Source: Puniceicoccaceae bacterium
GTDB taxonomy: Bacteria > Verrucomicrobiota > Verrucomicrobiia > Opitutales > Coraliomargaritaceae
Direction: 5' to 3'
DNA: 64,000 nucleotides
NCBI GenBank assembly: GCA_002729725.1
Contig: PBYS01000054.1
Location: forward strand, 1-64,000
Shown here: positions 28,043 through 36,186 of the stretch, one piece after another
How positions within the stretch are numbered: the stretch's first letter is position 1
Layout: each line of letters begins with the position of its first letter
The notes under the pieces: model-generated
What the model was told of the DNA's origin: nothing
Databases searched by the model: none
The model's input: the letters and a program-made list of their open reading frames with translations, nothing else
Position numbers and translations under genes: made by a program

Positions 28043-28909
28043 ATGTCCATGCGTCGTCCGATCATCATCATAGTCTGTATCTTCAACGGCATGCTGGCAT
28101 GCGGTCTCCTCTGGTATGTCCTCGGCAACCCCAACCGGAATAGCCGCCCCACAGCCGTTCAAAACCAAAAGGCGAAAGCCGAACCATTGACGGATGCTGA
28201 GATGTGGGACCGCGCTTCAGCATCGGATTCTACTCGGGAAGCGGCTTACTATCTCAGCCGCATCCAGGACGGGAACTTCCTCCTCGATTCGTGCCGGCCG
28301 TATTTGACTGAGCTAGGCAATTCTGAAACCGTGGCTTTCACCGAATGGCCCTTCCTTCAAGCGGTGATACAGACCTCCGGTGCCCGGGCGGATTCAAGCA
28401 GCGGGTTGTCGACACTCAGCGGCATCACAAGTCACCAAGGCTTGCCACTCACATTGCGCGACGCGGCCTTCCGCTCTTTGGTCGAGAACACCGTTCGGTT
28501 CGCGGACGATATCGAAACGTTGAACATGACTTACAAAGTTATTGACTCAGCTTTTGAGGAAGGGAACAGCCTTTCAGAAACGAGTTTGCAGGCGGAGCAT
28601 TTTCTCTCACAGAAAGGCATCGGCGAACAAGGCAGAGATGCGCTTTTCCGTGAAAGACTGACGAAAGTATTACGGGACAGCAATCAGACGACTTCCAAGC
28701 GGATCGCCGCACTGAACATCCTCACCTCAAGAAATGAACTTGAGGGGGCCGCGACGGACGAACTTTACGAACGATCAGATACAAGGCTCCAAACCGCGAT
28801 ATTGAAAAACATCCTCCTGGCCAAGGTATCCGTCCAATACGATTGGCTCAGAGAGGTTCGCGCCATGAGTCCCGAACAGGAGCAGCTTATCCAGCAGATT
28901 CTCCAATAA
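28043..28909 (+). CDS. Membrane-anchored helical protein of unknown function
   Basis: A 288-residue protein with an N-terminal membrane segment (IIIIVCIFNGMLACGLLWYV, about 7-26), a polar linker, and an all-helical domain with repeat-like spacing. Its overall plan matches the helical-repeat protein at 21304-22308 (anchor, linker, helical array), although direct sequence similarity is not obvious. It is read divergently from the giant-protein operon; the 223-bp gap between them must hold both promoters. It lies 15 bp upstream of the next membrane-anchored gene. Function unknown; a link to the secreted giants is only suggested by position. Confidence 0.65.
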   Translation: MSMRRPIIIIVCIFNGMLACGLLWYVLGNPNRNSRPTAVQNQKAKAEPLTDAEMWDRASASDSTREAAYYLSRIQDGNFLLDSCRPYLTELGNSETVAFTEWPFLQAVIQTSGARADSSSGLSTLSGITSHQGLPLTLRDAAFRSLVENTVRFADDIETLNMTYKVIDSAFEEGNSLSETSLQAEHFLSQKGIGEQGRDALFRERLTKVLRDSNQTTSKRIAALNILTSRNELEGAATDELYERSDTRLQTAILKNILLAKVSVQYDWLREVRAMSPEQEQLIQQILQ

Positions 28910-28924
28910 ACGGCATGCCAGGGT

Positions 28925-29572
28925 ATGAGGGAAGAAGTCGATAACACAGGGTCGCTGGCCAAGGCCAAACGCCAGTTCCTGGTCAACCTCTGCCTCTTCG
29001 GAGTCCTACTGGCCATCGCGATGCTTCTCCTTGCGGATCCAGAGCAAGATGCCCGGAAAACAACTCAACCTGAGATTCCAGCGGAAGTGCCTTTGAGCCG
29101 GAACGAACAAGCCTACCTTGCAGGCCAAATGCTCGGACTAAGCGAACACCCGGGCACCGTGCTGGAGTATGATCCCGAATGGGTATGGAAGGTTTCAGAG
29201 CAATCAGTGAAACAGGACCCGGCTTTCAAAAACGCAGATAGCGCCGAAATCGAGCTTCTCACAGCGGAATTCTTCAAAGGCTATACCGAAAAATTCGACG
29301 AATATTATGACAGCAGTGCCGCACGTGAATTCGGCTGTCAGTATGGAGTAAAGTTCAATCCGGAGATCCATGGTCTGTTTCCGAGAGCCACCCCGGGAAT
29401 ACTCTCCCTGAATCGAGCGAAACTGGAAACGAAGTTCCACATAACAGACGAAGCAACATGGCGATTGTTCTGCAAGGCTTTCGACGCCGGTTTCCTACAG
29501 GGATATCAGGAAGTTGTGGAAGGCAAAACAGTGCAACATAGCCATGAGAGCATTATCCTATTCAACGAGTAA
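28925..29572 (+). CDS. Membrane-anchored protein of unknown function
   Basis: A 215-residue protein with a single hydrophobic segment (LVNLCLFGVLLAIAMLLLAD, about 19-38) flanked by basic residues on the N-terminal side, predicting a type II single-pass topology with the helical domain outside. The soluble part contains FKGYTEKFDEYYDSSAAREF and a C-terminal LFCKAFDAGFLQGYQEV segment, with no recognised catalytic signature. It follows the preceding membrane-anchored gene by 15 bp and is likely cotranscribed with it. Family not recognised. Confidence 0.65.
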   Translation: MREEVDNTGSLAKAKRQFLVNLCLFGVLLAIAMLLLADPEQDARKTTQPEIPAEVPLSRNEQAYLAGQMLGLSEHPGTVLEYDPEWVWKVSEQSVKQDPAFKNADSAEIELLTAEFFKGYTEKFDEYYDSSAAREFGCQYGVKFNPEIHGLFPRATPGILSLNRAKLETKFHITDEATWRLFCKAFDAGFLQGYQEVVEGKTVQHSHESIILFNE

Positions 29573-29689
29573 ACGACCTACATCTCCCCACGCATCCTTT
29601 AATCTGCGATAAATACTCGCTACAACAATAAGCCTATTTGACTGGACAGCCTCGACCCAACCGATCCGCCATGACTGTCAGCGCACGCC

Positions 29690-30634
29690 ATGCTTTCCAA
29701 AAAACAGATTACATCCCAGATCAAACGCCTCTTCCTCAAAAGACAGCCACTCAACATAAGCGCGGTGAAACGAAGCCACCCGCAGTTGATCGAATCCGCT
29801 TATGCCCAGACACCATTCTGGGGCTGGAGAGCTACGCTCGAAGATTCCGATGTCGAATATTCAAGTATCAACACCGAGCTTCTGGACTACGTCACCTGCA
29901 ATATATGCGGCCAAAGGATGAAGGCACTGGGTGGGCTACACTTGGAATACCGTCATAACATCCAACCCTCGGAATATGTTACCGAATTCCCTGAAGCCGA
30001 GATGCGATCCGAAGTCCAGCGTGCATATAAGCCGAAGGCCAAGCTAATCATGCCCCACTGGGAACCACTCGCCACACCGGAATACATTCTTGATCGAGTC
30101 GCTTACTTCCACAGCCAGGGCATTGAAGTCAACCAACGCAACATTCTGCTGAACGAACCGTCGCTAATGAGGAGCGCCATGCTTTTGATTGGTTCATGGG
30201 ATGATATTCTCGTGAAAATCAGCCTCGACCCGAAAGACATCCGACACAGCGTGCCGGACGGCACGTATTCGAAAGATCACATTATCAGCACATTGCAGCG
30301 CCTCCACTCGGAGGGACATGATTTAACATGCTCCAACCTCAAGCTCGCCGCAGGCACCACGACCCTCTTTGCCCGCTCGGCCAGGGAATTCGGCTCATAC
30401 AACCAAGCCCTGAAAGCGGCCGGCATTGATCCCGTCCTTTACAGCCCCTATGCCCTTTTCGATAAAACCCTGAAACGCTTCGACCGAAGGATGAAAGCGG
30501 CGATCAAACGACCACCTGATCGAAGGGAAAAGGCATTCATAAGGATCAGAAAGGAATTCGGCAACGTAATCTCAGCCCGCTACGCTGGCTCATGGAATCA
30601 TGTGCTGGAAGCTTATCAAGTGGGCAAAGAATGA
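29690..30634 (+). CDS. Ros/MucR-type zinc finger plus HNH-associated-repeat protein
   Basis: A 314-residue basic protein. Residues about 67-105 form a Ros/MucR-like zinc finger: C70-x2-C73, then H84 and H89, followed by the typical IQPSEYVTEFPEA segment. The C-terminal half (about 125-314) has repeats of the homing-endonuclease-associated type, each a helix with a W-x-x-x-L ending and an (A)-G-I-D-P or S-L-D-P turn (IGSWDDILVKISLDPKDI, then NQALKAAGIDPVLY, then AGSWNHVLEAY). Such repeats bind DNA next to HNH nucleases or act alone as DNA-binding arrays. No H-N-H catalytic motif is seen, so this is probably a DNA-binding regulator. Confidence 0.7.
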   Translation: MLSKKQITSQIKRLFLKRQPLNISAVKRSHPQLIESAYAQTPFWGWRATLEDSDVEYSSINTELLDYVTCNICGQRMKALGGLHLEYRHNIQPSEYVTEFPEAEMRSEVQRAYKPKAKLIMPHWEPLATPEYILDRVAYFHSQGIEVNQRNILLNEPSLMRSAMLLIGSWDDILVKISLDPKDIRHSVPDGTYSKDHIISTLQRLHSEGHDLTCSNLKLAAGTTTLFARSAREFGSYNQALKAAGIDPVLYSPYALFDKTLKRFDRRMKAAIKRPPDRREKAFIRIRKEFGNVISARYAGSWNHVLEAYQVGKE

Positions 30635-30761
30635 CTATTGGAACATAATGGCCTATTCCGTTTCATCGCCGAGCAAATACCTTACTTTAATCAAATTAGG
30701 AATCCCATCAATTCGGTGACAGATTCATAAACTCCGAATCGCTCCTCTGAAGTGATAAACC

Positions 30762-31337
30762 ATGTCAACAAGAGGAATATACGGGTTCCATGTAAACGGA
30801 ACAGACAAGCTAGCTTACAATCATGCGGACAGTTATCCGCAGCAACTGGGACTTAACATACTCGGCGAACTCAACGCAGTGACGGACTGGAATCAGGTCA
30901 AGCAGTTAGCTTCAGACTTGATTCCTATTCACGAAACACGTCCACTCGACGCCAATAGCGAAATCTTCCAGGCGGAGCTTCGGCGGCACTACGACGGGCT
31001 GAACGAAATCAAGAGACCTCACACTTTTTACGACCTGATGCGTCCACTGCAGGGTAAGCTCGAGCCATACTTGAGCGGCAAGCTTTCTTTCATGGCGACT
31101 GCCAACGAATTCATAGACGACAGCTTGTTCTGCGAATGGGGCTATATTGCCAATCTGGATAGCCAAAAGCTGGAAGTTTATCGAGGGCTCCAAAAGTCTA
31201 GGACAATAGAAGAATCAAGGTATGGCGGCGACGTCACACGACAGGGTTACTATCCTTGCAAGCAAATCGCAAGCTATGCTCTTTCGCAACTGCCCACAGG
31301 AGACTCGTTCCTAGAGGACACATTAAAATGGAAGTAA
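30762..31337 (+). CDS. Conserved-looking protein of unknown function
   Basis: A 191-residue soluble protein starting MSTRGIYGFHVNGTDKLAYN. The opening, a TRG-x-Y-GF strand followed by D-K-x-x-Y-N, and YPCKQIASYALSQLP near the end, suggest a compact alpha/beta fold, perhaps of an Ntn-hydrolase or phage-type family, but no catalytic assignment can be made. It overlaps the following radC-like gene by 10 bp, which points to translational coupling. Function unknown. Confidence 0.65.
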   Translation: MSTRGIYGFHVNGTDKLAYNHADSYPQQLGLNILGELNAVTDWNQVKQLASDLIPIHETRPLDANSEIFQAELRRHYDGLNEIKRPHTFYDLMRPLQGKLEPYLSGKLSFMATANEFIDDSLFCEWGYIANLDSQKLEVYRGLQKSRTIEESRYGGDVTRQGYYPCKQIASYALSQLPTGDSFLEDTLKWK

Positions 31338-31888
31338 CGCTTCCGCTGAACCGAGCAACTACTAAGGCAACTACAGGATTCGGCGCAGCCAAAACTGTTT
31401 TAAGATCAAAATGGTCTGTCCTTGCAGTCGCAGGCTGTTCCAAATCCTCGAATTTCTTCCATGAATTCCAAATGGAAGAAATTTTCGTATTAAAGGAAAC
31501 AGGCGACACAAATAGCCTGAACACACCAAGAGACCTTTTCGCTCAAGCGGAGAAGATCAACATCAGTCATGATCAGGAGCATTGCATCATCTTCTACCTG
31601 GACAGCAGAGGCATGATCCTCGACCAAGAAGTTCTTTTCAAAGGCGGATTAAACGCCTGCCTGATTGATCCGAAGGTCATTTTCAAGAACGCATTGCTTC
31701 ATAACTCAAGTAGTCTCGCGATGGCACATAATCACCCATCCGGAAATTTAAAGCCTTCCGATGCCGACTACCGGATTCTGAGAAAACTGGAAGACGCAGG
31801 CAGGATACTCCAAATTGAAATCAGGGACTTCCTCATTTTCAACAAGACACAGTTTTATAGCTGCGTCTGCGATGAGGCAGGCCAGTAG
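31328..31888 (+). CDS. radC: RadC family JAMM protein
   Basis: A 186-residue protein; the ATG at 31328 overlaps the previous gene. After a basic N-terminal region, residues about 70-180 form the RadC/MPN domain, with the JAMM zinc motif in MAHNHPSGNLKPSDADY (His-x-His, then Ser and Asp) preceded by VIFKNALLHNSSSLA. Full-length RadC proteins carry an N-terminal helix-hairpin-helix; here it is missing, as in many plasmid and integrative-element versions. The biochemical role of RadC is still not settled; on mobile elements it often lies near anti-restriction genes. Notably it shares its catalytic fold with the two JAMM deubiquitinase-like proteins of this window. Confidence 0.85.
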   Translation: MEVTLPLNRATTKATTGFGAAKTVLRSKWSVLAVAGCSKSSNFFHEFQMEEIFVLKETGDTNSLNTPRDLFAQAEKINISHDQEHCIIFYLDSRGMILDQEVLFKGGLNACLIDPKVIFKNALLHNSSSLAMAHNHPSGNLKPSDADYRILRKLEDAGRILQIEIRDFLIFNKTQFYSCVCDEAGQ

Positions 31889-31908
31889 TAACTCCTGACA
31901 GCCCCCGC

Positions 31909-32697
31909 TCAACCAACAGAAAGAAGGGTTATGCTGAGTCCCCATTCAGACAAATACATAACCTCCTCATGGAGTTCACCCTCTCCATACCGGAACCAAT
32001 CAGACCTATCAGTCTTTCCTTCCAAAAACGGGTCTGCGGCAAAGCCTGCCCTATGAAGTTGAAAAGTATTTGAGTATTCTGGAATTTGATCCACCCACTT
32101 CATTCCCGTGTTCTGCGCCTGATCGGAACAAATGGAGTAATTGATTCTGCTGTCATTTGCAACGATGGCCACGCAAGTTTCACCAGTAAATTCGACATAA
32201 CGAATGACAGCGGACTGGAGGGAGACCTTCCACTCACCGGCCATTTTTGAGATCTCCTTCAGCGACATAAACTCACGTCGATCCAGACGCTTTTCCAGAT
32301 ATTCCGAGGGAAGCAACAGAGCACCGGCGAATGCGTCCGCCTCACGCTCCAACTTATTATCCGAAACGAAGCCTGCGGTTGAACTATGGCTTTCGCCTGA
32401 CAAATAAAGGCTCCGATGGTCTTCCAGAAAGAAATGACCGAGCTCATGCGCGACGGTAAATCGATCACGGTTCGACAGATCCCCGGACACCCGCGTTTTA
32501 TGAAAAAGTATCCAAGGGTCGTCATGCCCGGAGTGGTATTCCAGACGCCCTTCAAAATGCTCTCCGTAAGACGGACTCGGAGCCAAATTGATACGTTCTC
32601 CCTTTGCAATAACCAAGGGATCGATTGGGGCGGTGAGCTGGTCGTGGGCCTCTCTTACTAGCCTCGCCTCTTCTTCAAGTCTCCGATTGATCATCAC
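31909..32697 (-). CDS. ImmA/IrrE family zinc metallopeptidase
   Basis: A 262-residue cytoplasmic protease. HELGH at residues 84-88 supplies the zinc-binding His pair and catalytic Glu; the third ligand region is LEREADAFAGALLLP (about 116-130). ImmA/IrrE proteins cleave repressors: ImmA of ICEBs1 cuts ImmR, IrrE (PprI) cuts DdrO, CapP cuts CapH. The C-terminal 100 residues are a separate domain, possibly a sensor. Its start lies 23 bp inside the preceding acidic-protein gene, and both follow an ECF sigma factor gene. The operon is divergent from ubiquitin-like locus A, which suggests that this protease triggers expression of that locus by destroying a regulator. That is an inference from arrangement. 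Confidence 0.88.
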   Translation of the reverse strand: MMINRRLEEEARLVREAHDQLTAPIDPLVIAKGERINLAPSPSYGEHFEGRLEYHSGHDDPWILFHKTRVSGDLSNRDRFTVAHELGHFFLEDHRSLYLSGESHSSTAGFVSDNKLEREADAFAGALLLPSEYLEKRLDRREFMSLKEISKMAGEWKVSLQSAVIRYVEFTGETCVAIVANDSRINYSICSDQAQNTGMKWVDQIPEYSNTFQLHRAGFAADPFLEGKTDRSDWFRYGEGELHEEVMYLSEWGLSITLLSVG

Positions 32698-33043
32698 GAG
32701 CCTGCTGTAATATGTTTTTCCGCTGCCGGTCTAACTCCGAATTCGTCTCATCATCGAAGCTATCGTTTTCGTTTTTCCGATTCATCGCGAACTTAAGTTC
32801 TTTCTCCGGGGCACCAACAAGCTCATCCAATGTAGTGGAAACAAACGGAACGACATTGCTACTAAACAATTCTCTGGCGAAGGGAAGTCCTTCGAGATCA
32901 CCGGCAAGCGCCTCAGGATTTTCTTCTAGAAAACGATCAATCTCTTCATCGGAAGGCGCGCTTTCATCGAGTGATGGAAAAACACTGGCCATTTCAGCAA
33001 GTATCGCGTTTTCCTCTTCGTGGGTTAAATTTCTATGATGCAT
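32675..33043 (-). CDS. Acidic protein between sigma factor and ImmA protease; candidate regulator
   Basis: A 122-residue strongly acidic, helical protein (LTHEEENAILAEMASVFP, then DEEIDRFLEENPEALAGDLE). No HTH is apparent, so it is not a standard ImmR-type repressor. A good Shine-Dalgarno (GAAAGGA) precedes the ATG. It is translationally linked to the downstream ImmA/IrrE protease by overlap and follows the sigma-factor gene by 29 bp. A protein of this type and place could be an anti-sigma factor or a protease substrate, but the sequence itself shows no recognised domain. Confidence 0.65.
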   Translation of the reverse strand: MHHRNLTHEEENAILAEMASVFPSLDESAPSDEEIDRFLEENPEALAGDLEGLPFARELFSSNVVPFVSTTLDELVGAPEKELKFAMNRKNENDSFDDETNSELDRQRKNILQQARDDQSET

Positions 33044-33072
33044 TTTGTTTCCTTTCTCTCAGGGGCATTAGG

Positions 33073-33702
33073 TTAAATTTTCAAATACTCCCTAAATTTC
33101 TTAAGGACTTCCTCTTTGGCACGTTTCGCACCAGCAAGCGTAACATCGAACCCTGGTCTGTTATTAATCATATCCCGAATATCGCTTGGAGGCAAATTAC
33201 TGCTCCAATCCTCAGCCATGACACGCGCGACTGCTAGCTGCACTCGCTTCAGGCCAGCATCTCGAACAAAAGTCGCAAACTTCGCTCGAATTTCATTCTT
33301 CTCAGCCGTTGTAATGAATCTCGCGGGAGGCAGTGGTTGGTTTTGAACCGCTTGCTGATGCAATCCTTCTTCCTCGCATGTTTCCTTGGTTTTCCTCCAG
33401 CGGGACTCCATTCGTACCAAATCAATTGCCCTAAAACGGGCTATCCTGAAGAGCAATCGATGTACTGCCTCCGGGTTGAAGTCATCCTCAGTAGCAACCT
33501 TCTGAAGTTCCAAAAACGAATTGACGATCACGTCATGAACCTGCTCGTACTCGAAAAATGGGAAATTTCTGCGTATAAAGGACGCTAATCGTGACTTAAA
33601 ATGATCATATAAGTATGCCAGCGCAGCATTTCGGTCTTCTTCGGACTCGCTACACAGAAACAGTTCCGCGTCATCTTGAGAGTTGCAATTGGTCGATAGC
33701 AT
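33073..33702 (-). CDS. ECF-like RNA polymerase sigma factor
   Basis: A 209-residue protein. Residues about 25-105 match sigma-70 region 2: helix ALAYLYDHFKSRLASFIRR, then EQVHDVIVNSFLELQKV, and the -10-binding segment LLFRIARFRAIDLVRMESRW. The C-terminal part (about 130-209) is helical, with a DIRDMINNRPGFDVTLAGAK segment in place of region 4, and is less canonical. ECF factors direct RNA polymerase to a small regulon and are usually held by an anti-sigma. The gene is divergent from the ubiquitin-like locus A with only 114 bp between starts, so locus A is its most likely target. Confidence 0.8.
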   Translation of the reverse strand: MLSTNCNSQDDAELFLCSESEEDRNAALAYLYDHFKSRLASFIRRNFPFFEYEQVHDVIVNSFLELQKVATEDDFNPEAVHRLLFRIARFRAIDLVRMESRWRKTKETCEEEGLHQQAVQNQPLPPARFITTAEKNEIRAKFATFVRDAGLKRVQLAVARVMAEDWSSNLPPSDIRDMINNRPGFDVTLAGAKRAKEEVLKKFREYLKI

Positions 33703-33816
33703 TAAATCACAGGTCTTCGTTTATTAAGTAACTCGTCTGCAAAAGCTTATCGGCCCAAAAAAACTTTATACAATTATTTTTGGTCTCTTTTCAGACTTTG
33801 GAACGAGTTTCTTTAC
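33703..33816. promoter_or_regulatory. Divergent control region between sigma factor and ubiquitin-like locus A
   Basis: 114 bp separate the two ATGs, are AT-rich, and must hold promoters for both directions. A GGAAC element (33800-33804), the common ECF -35 core, lies too close to the locus A ATG to serve it unless an alternative start is used, so I do not assign a precise promoter. No clear inverted repeat was seen. Confidence 0.4.
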
Positions 33817-34515
33817 ATGACACAGTCTAAAACACAATCCGATTCCGCGAGCCCACGCTGGTTCGCCCTTATCAACGACCAGGTGATTACTGCCCCACGG
33901 CAGGAATTACCTGTTTCTCTTCTCAAGACGTTATCCTCTATCCCAGATAATCATTCGTTAATCCGGGATCACAAAAGCCCGAATGATCACATTCTCAAAG
34001 ATGATGGGATCGTAGACCTCTCACTCGGAAACGTATTTTACTCCCGTCCGAGCTGCGACTGTCGGCCTTCGAATCCGTGCTCGACTCCGCCAAAACGGGC
34101 ATTTTCGGTCGATGATAGTTTTGAAATCTCAGCAGTGGAGAAACTCTCCAGAGCAGCCTTCTTCTCACTATTCGACCTCTCTGAGGCTTCAAGCTTGTAT
34201 CGGGATTTCGAATCGCCGGATGACCGGAAGATTTGGCCTGATGATGAAATTCATTTTATCGACGGACCGGTATTCTACACAAAAGCCGCCTGTCCTCAGG
34301 ACGATGTCACTATAACGATAGACGGCAAGGAATACCCGATCAAGTCTGGCCAGAGCACCGTGAAGGCGATTAAGGACATGGCTTCTGTTAAACACGGAGA
34401 CGAACTCGTTCAGATTATCAACGGCGACATCACACCATTGGAAGACGGCGGCTCCGTATGCATTGAGGGCGGAGAAGTGTTTGTAAGCCATCCCAGACAA
34501 GGAGGATCCTCTTGA
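33817..34515 (+). CDS. Multiubiquitin protein: three tandem beta-grasp (ubiquitin-like) domains
   Basis: A 232-residue protein made of three related units: about 14-77 (WFALINDQVITAPRQEL to GNVFYSR), 94-156 (FSVDDSFEISAVEKL to GPVFYTK) and 163-226 (VTITIDGKEYPIKSG to GGEVFVSH). The third has the DGKEY start and GGEVF end of the 'multiubiquitin' family; each unit has a final (V)F-(Y/V)-(S/T) strand. The C-terminus is PRQGGSS: a Gly-Gly pair followed by two residues, as in pro-forms that a peptidase must trim before activation. A linker with Cys80, Cys82 and Cys88 separates units 1 and 2. It overlaps the E2, JAMM and E1 genes that follow, so it is very probably the modifier they process and conjugate. 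Confidence 0.88.
   Translation: MTQSKTQSDSASPRWFALINDQVITAPRQELPVSLLKTLSSIPDNHSLIRDHKSPNDHILKDDGIVDLSLGNVFYSRPSCDCRPSNPCSTPPKRAFSVDDSFEISAVEKLSRAAFFSLFDLSEASSLYRDFESPDDRKIWPDDEIHFIDGPVFYTKAACPQDDVTITIDGKEYPIKSGQSTVKAIKDMASVKHGDELVQIINGDITPLEDGGSVCIEGGEVFVSHPRQGGSS
34501..34506 (+). promoter_or_regulatory. Shine-Dalgarno GGAGGA that selects a TTG start
   Basis: GGAGGA inside the last codons of the multiubiquitin gene (it also encodes the Gly-Gly) lies five bases before TTG at 34512-34514. That TTG overlaps the multiubiquitin stop as TTGA, so the E2 start is set by this site and coupled to termination of the modifier gene. Confidence 0.7.
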
Positions 34516-34853
34516 TTGAGTTCCCTCAAGATCAGATAGCGGAGCTCAAAGCTTTGGTAACCGAGGTCTCGACGGCCACTGAGGGAGGTTTTACCTACTT
34601 CTATCTTCCAAAACTCAGATTGCCTACCGGTTGCATCAGTGAACATGCCGATGCGCTTCTATGCCCTATGCCACGGGACGGTTACGAGTCACGAATGTAT
34701 TTCAGCGAAATCGTCAAACCTCAAGGGTTGAACTGGCATCAAAAGGACATTCGTATTCTTGACCGATCTTGGTTCGCCTTCTCTTGGAAAACAAACCGGA
34801 GCGATATCCGCCTGGCTCAAATGGTCATGGAGTACTTGAGGGCATTTAAATGA
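34512..34853 (+). CDS. E2-like ubiquitin-conjugating enzyme, Prok-E2_E type
   Basis: A 113-residue protein starting at TTG. It has the signature of prokaryotic E2 family E: LRLPTGC (Cys41), ADALLCPMPRDGYESRMYF (Cys51), W-H, then SWFAFSWKTN and a closing helix LAQMVMEYLRAF. Family members are predicted to accept an activated ubiquitin-like protein from the E1 as a thioester. Cys41 or Cys51 would be the active site; which one cannot be told from sequence. It is short compared with eukaryotic E2s (about 150). It sits between modifier and JAMM genes and overlaps both. Confidence 0.85.
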   Translation: MIEFPQDQIAELKALVTEVSTATEGGFTYFYLPKLRLPTGCISEHADALLCPMPRDGYESRMYFSEIVKPQGLNWHQKDIRILDRSWFAFSWKTNRSDIRLAQMVMEYLRAFK

Positions 34854-35350
34854 ACGTGCAAATTCGAGTTCACCAGAATCTATACGAAGAGGCATTCCGA
34901 GATCTGCGTCGCCCACATCCCTTTGCTTATGAGCGGGTCGGGTTCTTATCTAGTTCCACGGTTCAAATAGACCCCGAACATGTCCTTGTCCTTCTGACGC
35001 ATTTTCACTCAATTCCAGACGACCATTACCTTGAAAATCCCGATGTCGGCGCTTGCATTGGCACAGAAGCTATCCGCGCTGCGATGCAGAGGTCGATTGC
35101 ACTCCAGGCTGGCCAGATACATACGCATATCCACGAACATTGGGGGCAGCCACATCCTAGCTCCGATGATCTGGAGGGAGTGCCTCCAATCAATCGTTCA
35201 CTCTCTCTGACGTCTCCAAACCAAACTTCAGGATATCTGATTCTGAGTCATAACTCTGCTTGGGCAGAGCTTAATGTTGCCAAATCCGGCCTTATAACTA
35301 GAGCCGATAAGTTTACAGTTGTTGGCTTCCCATTGCGATTTCTACAATGA
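34850..35350 (+). CDS. JAMM/MPN+ peptidase (deubiquitinase-like), locus A
   Basis: A 166-residue protein with all JAMM residues: Glu28 (FAYERVGFL), His91 and His93 (QIHTHIHEHWG), and Ser104 and Asp107 (HPSSDDLEG). The spacing between the second His and the Ser is slightly longer than usual. JAMM enzymes are zinc proteases that cut isopeptide bonds or trim pro-ubiquitins. Here the likely tasks are removal of the terminal Ser-Ser of the multiubiquitin to expose Gly-Gly, separation of units, and deconjugation. Start codon overlaps the E2 stop (ATGA) and its stop overlaps the E1 start. Confidence 0.88.
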   Translation: MNVQIRVHQNLYEEAFRDLRRPHPFAYERVGFLSSSTVQIDPEHVLVLLTHFHSIPDDHYLENPDVGACIGTEAIRAAMQRSIALQAGQIHTHIHEHWGQPHPSSDDLEGVPPINRSLSLTSPNQTSGYLILSHNSAWAELNVAKSGLITRADKFTVVGFPLRFLQ

Positions 35351-36165
35351 AAACGAATAAAGCAGATGACGCATTCTCTCGCCAGTCTTTTCTGGGCGTG
35401 AACTCACAATCCATCATTGAACGAACCGTGGTCGGCATAGTTGGTTTGGGTGGTGGTGGCTCTCATATCGCCCAACAGCTCGCTCACCTGGGATTCTTGA
35501 ACTACGTAATTTACGACGGTGACCTATTCGAAGAAAGCAACCTGAATCGCCTCGTGGGAGCGACCGAAGAAGATATTAAGAACAAAAAACCTAAGATTGA
35601 TATTGCCCGGCGACTCATCTCAAGGATACGCCCCCACGCGAAAATTCATGCAACAATGAGCAAGTGGCAAACGTCTCCTGGTCGGCTCAAAAGTTGTGAT
35701 ATTATTTTTGGTTGTGTCGATGGATTCGATCAACGCAGACAACTTGAAGCAATGGCTCGCCGATACCTAATACCACTAATTGACATCGGCATGGATGTCC
35801 ACCAGCCGGAAGAAGGCTCGCCGACTATTTCAGGCCAGGTCATTCTTTCCATGCCCGGACACTCTTGCATGCAGTGTATGGGATTCCTAAACGAAAACAA
35901 TTTGGCCAAGGAGGCTGGAAATTATGGCGATGCTGGCATCAATCCACAGGTAGTGTGGTCGAATGGCCTTCTTGCCTCTGCAGCAGTCGGTCTAGCTGTT
36001 GATCTTATCACTGATTGGTCTAAATCTTTAAGGAGTCCAATTTATCTTTCTTACCGAGGGGATTCTCCAACATTGACTGAAGACCCAATATTCGCTTATT
36101 CTAAAAAAGTATGTAAGCACTATCCACTAAAGGAAATCGGTGCTCCAACTTTCACCAAACTATAA
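35347..36165 (+). CDS. E1-like ThiF-family activating enzyme, locus A
   Basis: A 272-residue protein. The Rossmann nucleotide loop is VGLGGGGSH (about 32-40); the acidic strand IYDGDLFEESNLNR (55-68) carries the Asn-x-x-Arg conserved in E1/MoeB/ThiF; GCVDGFDQRRQ (122-132) is the adenylate-binding Asp region. One CxxC (C174, C177) is present; the usual second CxxC is not seen, only Cys256, so zinc binding may be incomplete. No clear catalytic Cys lies in the crossover region. The enzyme should adenylate the C-terminal Gly of the multiubiquitin. It overlaps the JAMM gene by 4 bp. Confidence 0.88.
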   Translation: MKTNKADDAFSRQSFLGVNSQSIIERTVVGIVGLGGGGSHIAQQLAHLGFLNYVIYDGDLFEESNLNRLVGATEEDIKNKKPKIDIARRLISRIRPHAKIHATMSKWQTSPGRLKSCDIIFGCVDGFDQRRQLEAMARRYLIPLIDIGMDVHQPEEGSPTISGQVILSMPGHSCMQCMGFLNENNLAKEAGNYGDAGINPQVVWSNGLLASAAVGLAVDLITDWSKSLRSPIYLSYRGDSPTLTEDPIFAYSKKVCKHYPLKEIGAPTFTKL

Positions 36166-36186
36166 CTACCAACATAAGGAAATAAC

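Noticed and set aside
34060-34095. tRNA T-loop-like sequence (TTCGAATCC) in locus A
   Set aside because: It lies inside the multiubiquitin coding region, with no acceptor stem or anticodon arm around it.
33817-36165. CBASS or Bil operon
   Set aside because: No nucleotidyltransferase (CD-NTase) or effector is present, and the modifier is a triple-domain protein with a family E E2, unlike Bil.
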